64,000 nucleotides of DNA from contig NC_088302.1 of assembly GCF_032854445.1 (NCBI RefSeq), forward strand, positions 31,839,979-31,903,978. Reading direction: 5' to 3'. Source of the DNA: Liolophura sinensis (Eukaryota; Mollusca; Polyplacophora; Chitonida; Chitonidae). Made by a program: the position numbers and the translations under genes. Position 1 is the first letter of the stretch; every line of letters begins with the position of its first letter. This document shows positions 33,501 through 48,500 of this stretch, one piece after another. The notes under the pieces are model-generated. The model ran no database searches. It was not told the origin of the DNA and worked only from the letters and a program-made list of their open reading frames with translations.

Positions 33501-36500
33501 GATCCATCCATAAGTATGGGAATTAACAAACTGCCTGCCCAAGGCTCCAACTGAGCCCGGACTTCGTCTGTGCTAGCCACTGATAGATAAGCTGCTCCAA
33601 AGAGATGAATTCCATGTCAATTACATGCATTTATTTACAACTAAAACCGGTATTTCTGCAGGACTAGAGAGAAATCTGGCTAAGAACCTGACCCACTTGA
33701 ATAAATCAATCTCAGCAATTGACAGATGAGTGAGTGCTTGGGGTTTAACGTCGTACTCAACAATTTTTCAGTCATATGACGACGAAAATTGACAGATGAA
33801 GCCTAGATGATGCAATGTACTGTAGTATTTAGTAATTTCTCTGATTGTTTTTTTTTATACCATAATTTTTCACTAATATGATGGTGGTCAGTAATATGAG
33901 TGGAGGAAAGAAGTGCCTGGAGTAAACCAGCAACCTTTGGCAAGTTACAGATGAACTTTCTCATGTGATTTACAAATATGCACGCCATACGGTTGTAAGT
34001 TTAGTGGTCTTCAACAAACGCTGGAATGCACAAATGATCACTTATGTATTTTCAAATGCTTAATGTCAACAACGCCCCATGAAAAGTGAGTGGACGAAAA
34101 GTGAGTGGGCAAAAATGGACTAATTTCTTTTCCAAGGCTGGGACTGAACCTGCACCCAGCCAATAGAGGTGTTTCCAGTTTTAAATCTTTGGTTGTTGAA
34201 GGTAAAAACAGTGCTCCTGTATCATGGGACTTGTGACAAATGTTAGGCTACCATTGTTGACATTAATCTACCGATATCTTGTCACATCATGTTCCAGAGG
34301 TACAAATGACATCTCTTTCCCGTTAAAAACATTTCAAGTTCATAAATGTTGACCTCCTCTACTTTCTCCATCCTTTCTCTACTCTAAATACCTTTTTTCT
34401 AAAGACATTTTTCAGTTGCCCGTGTTTATCCTTCAATAGCTGCCTAACATTTCTGACAGGTCACATAATACAAAATTTTTTTCACCTTTAGCGATAAAAG
34501 AGCTTAAACTGGAAACTCCCTTATTGTAGAAGATTCTCGGCGAAGTATTTAATACTGAGCCAGTGCCATGTGACCTTCATTTCATTTACCTTAATGATGG
34601 CTGGGACCATGGTAGCTATACTTACCCAAGGGGAAGAACAACCTACATATGGCCTGCATGAGGGTGTGATCCCCAGACGTATGTAAGGCAGAGACAGCGA
34701 CATTGAAGTGTCGAATGGACGCAGGCGTGTCCCCGAGCAGCAGGCTCAGAAGTGCCCGGCTTAGTTCATAAGACACCTGAACCAGTAACTGAAGTGAAGA
34801 CACAGGACTTGGTTAGACAACTGCAGAGATACAGGTGAGCAGATTTTTGTAACAAGCTACGCGCAATGGATATGTGAACTACGTGACAACTACTTACTCA
34901 ATGTGTCAAAATTAAGGTAATTCACATTAATTATTTACCATTCATCTTGTAAAATGTTATCTCATCAAATGACAGAGGAAAAGCGAAAATTTCAGGTTTG
35001 TTTTACCTATTGTCCACAAAACACTTTTGTAAAGTTTTGTGATAAGTTCACTCAGTATACTTTATACCAACATCAGCTATTAACCCCAATGGGTAGTGCT
35101 AAAATGAGATCAAATCTGGTTTGGTGGAGTATGAAGTATACAGAATATGGAGTATTTAGATCCACACGTACATGCTGATGGGAATAAATTTAAATAGGTT
35201 TTATAGTGACTGCAGCTTTAGTTGCAATATTATTTCCCTATTTTTCAAAATACTCTTTTTTCCTAATAATTAACTCCCTGGAATTCCCATCCTGCTGCAC
35301 AAATTAAATCAGCTGTACTGTTTTGACAATAACATCTTAAAATAGAAATCACCAACAAACATCGTGACATACTGCAGGCCTAACAGAGATCAAAAGAAAT
35401 ACGGGAAACGTTCAATCAACAAGAACCACTGCAAATTTGAAAAACAAAAACTTCACGTCAAACTGTCCCATTTCATCACAAAATGTCATATTATAATTTT
35501 TTTTGTTTTTACTTATTTGGTTGAAGTTTAATGCCACAATGAAGAATATTTCCCTTCCTTTCTCAATGCTCTTTTGTCACAGACATTTAACTACATGCCT
35601 TATCATGATTCTGTATTTTACAAGGGCCGGTTTCATTAACCTTACTTAAGTGTTAAGTCGCCCTTAGCTGTGCGCACTTTATATCTGTACAACATATGTT
35701 GTCATAAAGTAGTTAAGGGCCTACTTAGCTAAGTGAGCTTCATGAAACCGGCCCCTGGGCACAGTCGCAGAGGATTGCACAACAATGGCTGTTTACATCA
35801 AAAAGTTGTCCTGTGTTTGTCATTAAATGTCCTTACTATGATATACAATGCATGGCTCCATTATGAATTAGTTTAATTACTCTAAAAACATAAGTACATA
35901 ATGTATAGATAGACATTTATGCAAAACTATAAAGCTACGGAGAACTTTCACACGGGATACTGGCGTCATAACGTCACAATCAGCAAATTAAGTAAATTAC
36001 CTATGTACAACTGGCTAAATGTCAAATAATTTGATTCGTCAACCTTTTCAACCCCTATTTTGAACCGTTCCGAGGGAACTATAGAGTGTAGAGGAATAAC
36101 TTTTATAGTTGTATGAAGCTTGCATTTTTAATGACACACAAACAAATCATTTTAGGGCAACTTTCACAATAATTGCATGCATAACTGCCACTGAAAAAAG
36201 TGCTTTAGTGGTTGAAAAAGTTGAAGATTTTACAGTATCTTTTGACTTATATGATCTCATCCAGTTTGAGTTTACCACTCTTCATGTACTCCAAAACTGC
36301 AGACATATTGACCATTTCTGCACATACACACAAGCCCTGCAGTTCTTCTCTCCAATTAACTGTAACCATTAGTGGCACATGTGTGGCTTTAATTTCCCCT
36401 CTATTACCATGACAACGGCTGACCTGAGGAGTGTCCACGCTGCCTGGACTTTGGTGGATCGTCTTCAACGTTGTGTACAGGTCCTCCAGACTGCACATCT

Positions 36501-39500
36501 CCATGGCAACCTCATAGCGGGTGCACCACAAACGCAGGACATGATGTGGGAATGTCTTGTTCCCGACTAAATGTGGTTTCCAAGGCGACATTGGATCACT
36601 CTCATTCAAGTCGACCATGAATTCTGTGAAGAAAGATGGAGACATAATTGTAAGGAGCCTAAGGAGCAAGATAGGATCTGGTTAAGAGGTTCATACAGCT
36701 TAAAAACTCTGCGAGGGTGAGAGTACTGGAGATTGTAAATTAACTAACAGTAACCCCAAAAGTGTAGAGTTACTGTGGGTGGGGCTGATAGGGAACGATA
36801 ACCATTGATCGCAATGCAACTCTTTATATAAAAGCCCTATATCAGATATATAGGCATAGCTAACCTGGTATTACTGAAGACATGCGACCCATTCATAAAC
36901 ATATGTTCACATGTGGTATCATCATATCTGGTAATAGCTGAAGCTCAGAGATCATGTTCACGCATCTAGTATAACTGTAGTCCAGAGAACATGTTCACAT
37001 ATCTGGTAATAGCTGAAGCCCAGACAACATGTTCACATTCTGGCATAACTTAAGTCTAGACAACATGTTCACATATCTGGTATAACTGAAGATCAAAGAC
37101 CATGTTTACATTCTGGCATAACTGAAGCACACAGAACATGTGTATATGGGGCCTCCGTGGCCTAGTCAGTTAGCAGGCCAGCATCGCGCAATGACGGAGT
37201 AGTCTTTCACCTATGATGGTGGTGTGAGTTCAAGTCCAGCTCATGTTGGCTTCCTCTTCAGCTGTAGGTGGGAAAGTCCTGCAGCAACTGGCGGATGGTC
37301 GACGGGTTTCCCCCAGGCTCTGCCTGGTTTCCTCCCACCATAATGCTTGCCGCCGTATAAGTGAAATATTCTTAAATACGATGTGGAACACCACATACAA
37401 ATAAATAAATAAACATGTGGGAATCCAAATGGGGATAACTTAACCACCAAGTGAGAGTGAGAGAGTGCTTTAGGTTTAATGTCGTACTTAACAATTTTTC
37501 AGTCATATGACGACGAAGGAGTCCTTAAAGTATATGTACGTGTAATGTGCCTCCTTGTTGCAGGACGAATTTCCATGGCTCTTATCTAGTGCTGCTTCAC
37601 TGAAATGACTTACCAAAAGCAAGTAAGCTCCCTCACCCGAGCCATTACACCGTTACAGGTCAACCAGTCGCTGCTCTATCCCCTTAATGCTGAACACCAA
37701 GTGAGGAAGCTATAACTTTCTATTTTAAGGTCTAAGGTGTGACCCGACCCTGGAATGATCCTGGACCTACAGCCCTCTTAGCGGACACTCTACCAACTGA
37801 GCCACTGGGGCCGGTGCCAAGTGAGAGCGCAAGATCCAAAATGGAATTATATGCGAATGTTCTTGGAGAAGAACCTATAAAATCTTTTAGGAGAATTACC
37901 TGAAAAATCAAATTTTACATGTGACCCAAAATTTTGTCCATGGCCAAATTACCAATTTTGCCTGGTTATGAGAGTTCCGTGCATCTCTGAATGCTATTCT
38001 GGAGTTTGTTTGAAAGATAGAATGATTTTAAAAAAATATTTGATCATGTTCAGTGGGATACACAATTATTTTTCATTGGAGTGAGAAACAGGCAGGTCCA
38101 GGCTATGCCTATCCTAATACCCTAAGCTCAATTTTAGGTACAGCAGATTTATTCAAGCGTGAACAAGACAGCACGGTTTAACCCAGGAGACTGTATCTCC
38201 ACTGTCAACCAATCAGCGTTGATTCTGTATCCCATTAAGTGCCTGTAAAAATGCATTTTCATAGGATGGAATTCTTATGCCAAACTTATGGCTTAAAACC
38301 GTTAAATGATATGAACTATCACATATTATATATTCCCAATTCCAGTTACCTCTCTATCTGATGTACCCTAATTCTTCAAACCTTTTCAAACCTTTTCAAC
38401 CACTCTTCCTTTTCAACTTTCTCAGAGAATTATGGGGGTGTAGAGAAATAACTTGAACAGCTTTATGAAGTATTCATCACACAAAAAATCATATTTAGTA
38501 TCATTTTCAAAATAACTGTATGCATAACTACCACTGAAAAAAGTGCTTTAGTGGTTGAAAAGGTTGAAGATTTACAATACTCTGTTGTAACAATAATCTC
38601 ACCAGGTATTTTGACAGAAGAGGCGCTCTCCTGCTCCGTATTAGCCTGCTGTGTAAACATTGCCTGATCTGTGAGGCTCTCAAGGCTGGGCTCCACATTC
38701 GGCAATTCCTTCAGCATCAATTCGTGCAGACAAGCCAGGAGGATGAATACCTGTATGTAGTGAAACAAACAGAAACAATTTTAGCATCAGCAAAACAACT
38801 CTAGGATCAGCAAAACAACGGTAAGATGAGCAAAATTACCGTAGGATAAGCGAAACAACTGTAAGATTGGCAAAATTACTGTAGGATAAGCGAAACAACT
38901 GTAAGATTGGCAACATTACTGTAGGATGAGCAAAATTACCGTAGGATAAGCAAAACAACTATAACATTGGCAACATTACAGTAGGGTCAGCAAAACCACA
39001 GTAGGATGAGCAATACAACTGTAGGATCAGCAAAACTACCCTAGGATGAGTGAAATAACTGGAGCATCAGTAAAAGTACTGAAAGATCAGCAAAACTACT
39101 GTAGGATGAGCACAACAACTGTAAGATCATCAAAACTAGGCTAGAATCAGCAAACTACCCTAGGATGAGTGAAATAACTGGAGCATCAGTAAAACTACCG
39201 AAAGATCAGCAAAACTACTGTAGGATGAGCACAACAACTGTAAGACCATCAAAACTAGGCTAGAATCAGCAAACTACCGTAGGATGATCGAAATAACTGT
39301 AGCATCAGTAAAACTACAGAAAGATCAACAAAACTACTGTAGGATGAGCACAACAACTGTAAGATCATCAAAACTAGGCTAGAATCAGCAAACTACTGTA
39401 GGATGAATGAAATAACTGTAGCATCAGTAAAACTACCGAAAGATCAGCAAAATTACTGTAGGATGAGCACAACAACTGTAAGATCATCAAAACTAGGCTA

Positions 39501-42500
39501 GAATCAGCAAACTACTGTAGGATGATCGAAATAACTGTAGCATCGGTAAAACTACTGAAAGATCAGCAAAACTACTGTAGGATGAGCACAACAACTGTAA
39601 GATCATCAAAACTAGGCTAGAATCAGCAAACTACCGTAGGATGAATGAAATAACTGTAGCATCAGTAAAACTACCGAAAGATCAGCAAAACTAATGTAGG
39701 ATGAGCACAACAAACGTAAAATCGTCAAAACTAGGCTAGAATCAGCAAACTACTGTGGGATGAGCGAAACAACCATAAGATTTGTAAAACAACATTAGAA
39801 TCAGCAAAACAACTGCAGGATCCACAAAACAGAAGTTAAACAACTGTAGGGTGATATCAGCAAAACACAAGTCAAACAACTGTAGGGTGATATCAGCAAA
39901 ACACAAGTCAAACAACTGTAGGGTGATATCAGCAAAACAGAAGTTAAACAACTGTAGGGTGATTTCAACAAAACATAAATCAAACAACTGTAGGATGATA
40001 TCAGCAAAACACAAGTCAAACAACTGTAGGGCAAGGTGGCAAGGTCTGTCAGCAACCTGCGGATGGTCGTGGGTTTCCCACGGGCTCTGCCCGGTTTCCA
40101 TCCACCATAATGCTGGCCGCCGCCATATATATATATATATATATTATATTATATATAAAACACCAATCAAAAAAAAAAAAATTTAAAGTATAATGGGGTG
40201 AAATATAATAATACTGTTCAGACAAAGCAGAACTGTTCTGAAAAAAATACTGAAGACAGCAAATGAGCAATCTTTTTGTATGCTTTAATATCTAATGACT
40301 ACTTTTATGTCGGATTTCACACAAAACTGGTTCCACTTTCCTAAATTCTCAGGAAAAAAAAAACAATCTGAAGCTGACCATTACAGATTGAAGATTTCAC
40401 ATCTCCATCAATATGATTACCTTTTATCTCAGATCAGAGAATTCTAACCTCTCTATAAAATGTAAATATACTTGTGTTGTGCTGACGGAAAACATGGCTA
40501 ATTCAAAATGCTTGTCTTTCTTGGATGCACACAAGGGGATCTGAGCAGTACACTAAATATCTCATTACCATGGCAACAATCCATAGTTAGCCTCACCTTT
40601 AACTGTTTGCTCTCCTCACAAAACTCATGGATTTTGGCCCAGTTCTTCGACACGAGATGGTGATGAACGACCTTCTGAGCATAGATCAGCCCTTCCTGGT
40701 TCTCGCTGGCTATGAAGTTCATGTGAGCTGCGGCCCTCAGACTTTGCTGATCGGTCCTACGAGCCAAGACTTTGGCAGCTTCCCTCACCTGCTTGATGGC
40801 CACATAGCTGAAATTGTAAGATTATCAGTCATTAATAAACATTTCCAACTCGTTATTCAGCCCTGTAGTTGGCAATTAAAACCAGGCCATCACTTAATCA
40901 ATGGTCTTATTTCAAAAGCTGAAATTTGTAGGAGCACGGTGCAATCAGCCAGGAGCCTCTCACCAATGTGGTTGTGATAGAATATAAGATTGGCATATAT
41001 TCCTCAAATTACAGTATTTAAAGATAATTTTAAATCACTATAAATTTATGATCAAATCTTTCTTCAATACACTTAAGCACTTTGAGGGTTTGAGCACTTT
41101 CAAAGAGTTTTCCTCCTTCTTTAGGTTTCTTCTCAAAACGTCATGAGAACAAATTAATGGGTCTGGAAGCAGTACTTCAAAACTTCCTTCTGATTTACTT
41201 GTTTATTTATCTGCTTGTTGATTAATGCCACATTCAAGAGTTCTTACTTTTAAAATGACAGTCAGCTATTCAGGTGGAGGTAACCAGAGTACCCTCCAAC
41301 TTGGCAAGTTACTGACAAACTTTCTACAAGTGATGAAGAGATATTTACTCCGTATGATTGTAAGACAAGTGATAGTCAACGAACATTATACTGCATAGAC
41401 GGACACAGAAGCGTCCTTGACAGCCCACTGTCATCAAGCAACCTGTAACATCCCCGACCAAGGCCAGGTTTTATTCTGCAACAGCATTTTCCAAGCTTCT
41501 AACAATCATCTTGTGTGAAAAGGATAAATGGTATGTAAAATTTTGCACGCAGTTTTTTTTTTTTTGTCATACCATTTGGCTGCTTGTTCAAAATGTCCCT
41601 CCTTCGTCAGCTGCTGCCCCCAAGTGGCATACAGCTCTTCATGGGCTGGGTCCAAGGGAGACAACCTCAACTTGGCTAGCGCTACAGCTTCTCTGTTGAG
41701 AAATAAACTTTTAGCTCTTCATAACACTACACCACATCAATGTAAAATTGCCAGCCACAATTTCAAAGAGGAGAGGAGAGGAGATAAATTAGCCATATGT
41801 GACAAGCACGGTAACTGGATCTCAATCAACGATGTTGCCGACCTTCTGGAGATTATTCTGAGTTTAATGTGGCTAAATTGTTCTTAATACTTTAAATAAA
41901 CATTAGATAAATGTGAATAATCCTATCTTGTCACATGACCTAGCCAGGTAACAATGCAGATACCTGTAATGATGTTTCAGAAGATCAAGAACAAAGTCTA
42001 GCATTCCTGCTTTTGTCATAAGATAACATTTAGGGTCTCTAAAACAAGCTCTAAAATCAGATTTTCATATTTTTACTCCCATCAGACATGGGATTATGAA
42101 GTTAACAACAGGCGACTAAATGTGCTAAAAGCACGCAGAAATAATGTGTTAAAGTATCAGCCAGCTACAGAAAACCATAAGCGAAGTTAACAACACATAC
42201 ATCGTAACAAATTTTTTGTTTTGGATATTAGCTTTAATAAACAAAAAAAAAAAACAACAATACAAAAACAAAAGAAGAAACAGAAACAAAGAAACGATCC
42301 AGTACAGTCGCGCACGGCTTTCAGTTGTTACCTGAACATTCTGTGCCTTCGGAAGAGATTAATGGCGTCGTAGACTTTGTGAGCGGCCAGGTAATAAGAG
42401 GCTGCTTTGTGGAACTGTCCCTCCGCCTCCAGCTGGAGGGCGTAATCTTGGCATGCCTCCACCCACATCTGGTGAGAAGCTGAGTAAAATGGCAGGGCAG

Positions 42501-45500
42501 ATCAGGTGAGTCTTAAGTTGATCAAAGCAATTTGTTTCAATTTATGAAAGAATTTATAACAATTGTGTTGACCCTTTTTTTTTTTTTTTAGTCACTTTTA
42601 CCTGATGAAATATGTAGCTCATCCATTGCCCATGATCACTTCCTGATGCAAGCCAAGCCAGTGTTAGATTAGATCTAAACGCAACCACGCATGTACTGCA
42701 ACGGGTCAGGGCTAGCAGTCTCCACTGACAATACTTCAGACAGCTATGACCAGTACAGCCATACCTCACCAAGACAACGAAGGCTGCAAATGCAACTATC
42801 ATTTGCTAATCAACAAACAATGCATGGTGTTGCTGGCTATACAAAATCACTATGGATTGATCAATGCGGCTAACAGTGCATGCACATAACATATTTCATA
42901 ATATACAGCACGCAGGGAATCGCCTGCATGGTTGCTTACAGCATCATAAACACGTCATATTACCCTAATTCCTCAACCTTTTCGCATAAGAAAGAGCAAC
43001 TTTCAGTGTAATTTATCCACATTTATAATTTGATTTTGGATGGATTGGCCAATTTCAGGCCTTCAAAAAAAGTATACTTTCATCAGTCCACATAGAATAA
43101 TGCCTTTGGAATATGCTTGAATGAACACCTTGCAAAATGTACAAGAAGGTTGAAGAATTACAGAATTTCAAATCTTTTAGTTCAAAGGAAAGTGTATATT
43201 CTTCTGATCATAAAGTAAAAGGTTGGTTTTTTTTAGTTTTGTTTCTTTGAGTGAAAAATATATACAATGTTTAACTTTTTCACTGAAAAAAATATTCTTC
43301 TTTCAGGAGAGACATAATTTCCCCATACACTGAAGTGCCTGGAATATCTTTTTTTAATACAGAGCAACATGTTTAATGGATGAATTATAAAGGATCAATG
43401 ATATCAGGTCCTTCATTCAGCTGACAGATTCATGCAATGTTAACAAGTTCATATGTATCAGTGTTCACAGAGGTGTCATTTGTGTCTACTGGAAAACAAT
43501 TCCAGCTGCGGCCAAACGTCAATGTATGAAATACAATATGTGTGTGTCGTTTTCAGATACATGATGTTGTTGGGTAATTTCCTCAAGGGTCTCTTTTCAG
43601 GGTTTTTTATACATCAACCTGTCCTTGCCATCACTAATTACTGAAATGATATCTTGGAACACAGAATAATTCGGATTTTACTTAATATTTCTGTGGAGTT
43701 TCAATTACACAGGCTCAAGAATTAATCGACTTTTGCCTCTTTGTGCATCAGCTGTGCATGCAGGATCATATATAAAGGCATACAAAATGGATGATGATTT
43801 GCTAATAAAATTTGCTCTAGCTAAAAATGTTCAAATACCTCATAGGTTGGTCTAAAATTACGATTATTTGCATTCCTGTATCACATATTTTCATGCAATT
43901 CTTAAAATGTAGTCTTGTACATAGTTTTGTACTAAAAACAGATGTTATATATTTGCAAAACTATAATCGACATGTGGGCAAAATGATTGGCGAAGATCTG
44001 TCAGCACATCCAATCAACTGCCTCCATGCTGTATTTCTTTACACGTGTGGTACAAGTCAGATGACAGACTTACCCATTGGGGCCATAGCCACCAACCAAT
44101 CAGAGAGCTCTTCTCTTTCCCGGGCAAACTTTAGAGCACCCCGTATGTTTCCCTTCCAAATCTCCAGCTGGAGATAATAGTCCATGTTATCATGATCAAG
44201 ATGATGTTGGCCTGGAATATGGATAGAAATACAGCTAGGACCAACAGAAATACACCTAGGACAAACAGAAACACGGCTAGGACGAACAGAAACACGGCTA
44301 GGACAAACAGAAATAAGACTAACAAAAAAAATAAACTGAAACGAAAAGAAACTATATGCGAGACAGCTTCTTGATTTATTTCACTGGTATTTTACGCCGT
44401 ACTCAACAATATTTGACTCATACGATGACATTATTCTATTCATTCTGTCCACATCCATCATTTATTTATTTATTTGATTGGTGTCTAATACCGTACTTAA
44501 GAATATTTCACTTATACGACGGCAGCCACCATTATGGTGGGTGAAAACTGGGCAGAGCATGGGGGAAACTCACGACCATCTATAGGTTACTGACAGTCCT
44601 TCCCACTTACGGCCAGAGACAAATTCAGCGTGTGTTGAAATTGAACTCACAGCGACTGTATTGGTGAGAGGCTCCTGGGTCATGCATGACAGCTTCATTG
44701 TTTAAGTTATACAATATACAACTGTAGCAAGAAATAATAAATCATAAAGGCAACTTATCTAACATCAAGGTTTACAGTGTGGGCATGAAACTTTTACATA
44801 ATTAATCTTAAATGCGTATTTCCCACAAATTCTCCAGAACATTTCACTTGCACTATAAATGCAGTCAGGCTCATGGGAAGACAGAGAAAAAACATACAAT
44901 GATCTACAATTTTGTCCATGATTTAGCTGTTCATTTATTCTGATTCAGAGAGATCTATTGATTTTAGAAAAGTTTTTCAGAAAAGCATGATGATGTCTTA
45001 CTGGGAAAATATATGTTCAGCGACAAAAGTAATATTTTTTTGACATTTATCTGCCTCCAAAAATGCGCATTTATGGTTAAAATTTTAGGTTAAGGTTTAA
45101 GTTTGTACATAATTTTCGGATTTAATGGTCACAAATTTTGCATTTTTTTTTTTTGAGGTTTATGGGTCAAGGGAACTGGAGTTCCTGGAGAAAAACTACT
45201 GGAGTTAACTGGTATCTGACAAGCCTCTTGATATCAACATGCAGCTAGAGACCAGCTTGGATTCGTGCATAGAACCTCAATGGCTAAGGGCTATCTGTTT
45301 TTTTTCTGGGAGGCCCTATTACTTCATTATAGTGCACTATTAAAATTGGCTTTTCTCAGCCAGACAGACCATGCAACACAGAAATTCTTGTTTAAAGTCT
45401 ATGCTTCAATATTACAGATTTCATGTGTTAAGGTGTGAGAAGCAAATCCCACATCTAGCTCCATAAAACAGACATCTTGACCTTTGAGTATTTTTGTCGG

Positions 45501-48500
45501 CTAATCCAGATTAAGACAATCCTGAAAGTAAAATTCCCCTTTGTATGATACTGGAAGCCTTGAATACGGGAAGAAATTGCAATTTCCCCCACCCTTAAAA
45601 CTGACTGCTCTCTTATATCAGGTGGACAAGGGAAATTGTCAATTTGGTTCCATGGCTACCACGGAAAGGTGTGACCAAAAAATCTCCACATGAAAAAACA
45701 ATTGAAGTTAAAGCCTGGACACACACATGGACGGACAGACAAAATTGTGAAACCATAATATGACAGGCATATAAAAACTTTTGAGTTTGGTGTTGAAGAA
45801 ATATCAAAACCAATCACTTCAATGTGCGTCATATTTTACATAACACACCCAACACTTTAACATGGTCATATAGATATGTATAGTAGCATGTAAAGATTTT
45901 ATTAATTTATTCATTTGATTGGTGTTTTACACCTTATTCAAGAGTATTTCAAATATACGATGGCAGACAGGATTATGGTGGAAGGATCGAAACTGGGAAA
46001 AGCACAGGGCAAAACCCACAACCATTTGCAGGTTAGAACGTAAGGAAGCATACTCCAGTTCATAACGTTTCTCAAAAATATGATTGCATAAATGAATATG
46101 AATAAAAAGATTACAGTTAGGCCATTCATGACCACTTATGACAATCGTCAAAACACACAAATACAAGCCAGGCTTTCATGACAAGATCATGATTCCAACT
46201 GGGTCGTATTTCGAAATTTTAATTAAAACCTATATGTCAATTTCTATGAACTTTACTGAATACATCAGGACTAAAACTTTTTCGGTAAATTAATTGTTTC
46301 CTCAAGAAGATGTCCCGGGTTTACTGATAAACTGTTTATCTATTTAAATATATCAAATACTAATAGTCATGGTTCATTCATATACTGTTGAGTAACCCAA
46401 CTTATTTCAATCGTAACATGTCTGTACGTGTACATGTACCTGGACAAAGCCAGCATTATTCTGTTCATTCTGTCCACATCCATTATTTATTTATTTATTT
46501 AATTAATTAATTTGATTGGTGTCTAATGCCGGTAAAAACCGGGCAGAGCCCAGGGGGAAACCCATGACCATACGCAGGTTGCTGAAAGACCTTCCCACTT
46601 ACGGCCAGAGGGGAAGGTAGCATGAGCTGGACATCCATCACTTTGCGACCTTGATGCAGAAATTCTAGTAGCTTCACAGTATCTAAATGTGGCTTTTGTT
46701 TTGTCTGACTGACTGGGTAAACATACAAACGGATGCACCAGCTATAGCATTAGTACCTAACAACCTGGAACTATTACATGTTTAGTCTGAACCTCATGAG
46801 GTTGGCACTCCTGAGGGGCGATTCCATCAAGCTATTTCTGACCAAAGGCAATAAAATTTCAAGTCAGATTTATAGTTTTTGGGTCGTAGAAATTCCAGTT
46901 TTGACCACTGCATAAATGCTGACCTCAGTACGATAAATGTGTTAAGATTCCAACTTGCACTCCAAAAAAATTAAGCCCTGTGATCGGGTTTTAAATTTTG
47001 ACATACAGTCAGACATTTATTTATTTGATTGTTGTTTTACACTGTACTCAAGAGTATTTGACATATATGAAGGTGGCTTGCATTATGGCGGGCGGAAACT
47101 GGGCAAGAGACTGGCAGAAACCTATGACCATCCTTATGGTGCTGATAGGCTTTCCCACATATGACCAAATAAGTCAATAATGGCTTTGTGGAATCGGCCA
47201 AGGCCCCCGGGTGACACGTATGTCATATGTACTAACACTGAAACAAAGCGCTGAATGGTGCTGACAACATGCCTCTGCGTATTAGCCCTGTATCCCAAAG
47301 AGATTAAGATGGATTAGCTCCTAACTTGTATAGGAAGACATTAAAGGTAAAAAAAAAACGAAGTGAAACTAACCGTTGGCCCAGAAGAATTAGCAAGATT
47401 TGCCCCAGCTTAGTTGTTGGGAAGTCAGGTATTAAGACTGTGGTATTTATAGTAATTTAGTCCCCCCCTTGGGCCTTCACAGTTGACCAACCTGTCAATG
47501 CATTCCAGTAACCAGGGCTTAGCATGTCTGCCCTTACTGTTAAGCCAACGGACTGTCTTGATAGATTATCTTCCAGAACTCAAAGGATATATCTGGATTA
47601 CCCTCTGGGTAATTAAATAATCTCCTGTTTTAAAGCTTATCACCAGAGATGGCTCTGAGACTGATTTATGGACAGAAATAGCTTCGCCTTTTTCATAAAA
47701 CTTGTAAAATTGATTGCTGGGTTGGGTATGTATATCCAACTATATAAATGTCCAAAAAGCATCCTTACTAATTTTTCAACCTTTTCAACCATCACCATGA
47801 CCACAGCGACCAACATTTTGAAACAAATATGGGTTGTACAAAAATAATTTGGGCAGTTTAATGAACCTTGCATCTTTAGTGAAATCGCCACGATATGGCT
47901 GAAATATTGCCGATGTGGCGTTAAACCATAATCATTCATTCTTCAGTGAAATGAACAAATAATTTTAACATCATTTTCATACAAATTGTATGCATAAATT
48001 TCTTTGAAAAAAGTGCTTCAGTGGTTGAAGATTTATGATATGTACCCTGATCGTCGTTAAGTTTTATGGCTGTAACATTGCGAACGCAGACAATTAAAGT
48101 TACATTCAGTCAATCTTTTAAAGCATGATGATGCCCTATATTAAATTCAAACAAAAGTGTACAATCATGAATGAGTATTAAAGATGTATACTCTATATGG
48201 ACCAAAATCGAATTCGGGACTATAAAAAGTCAAAAACATTTTGCCGGATCCTGTGAGCTTTAAAGGAGAAGAAAATTTAAATATCAATCAAAGACCATTG
48301 CAAAGAGTGTGCATTTCCTCGCAGGTGCATGCCATAAAAAAAATTCTAATATGTACCTTAAGTCGACAAATTGTAAATAAGGTCAGCGCAAAAATCCACT
48401 GTGGGCGACTTCATTTTGCCTAAGAACTAGTTCTTCTGTGTTAGGAGGAGAATTGCCGTCGGAAACCACTGAAGTGCAGTTCATACATTTCCGGTAGAAC

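Noticed and set aside
39742-40186. Repetitive open frames of about 110-120 codons on both strands
   Set aside because: A 36-bp repeat unit is a multiple of three, so frames persist by arithmetic.
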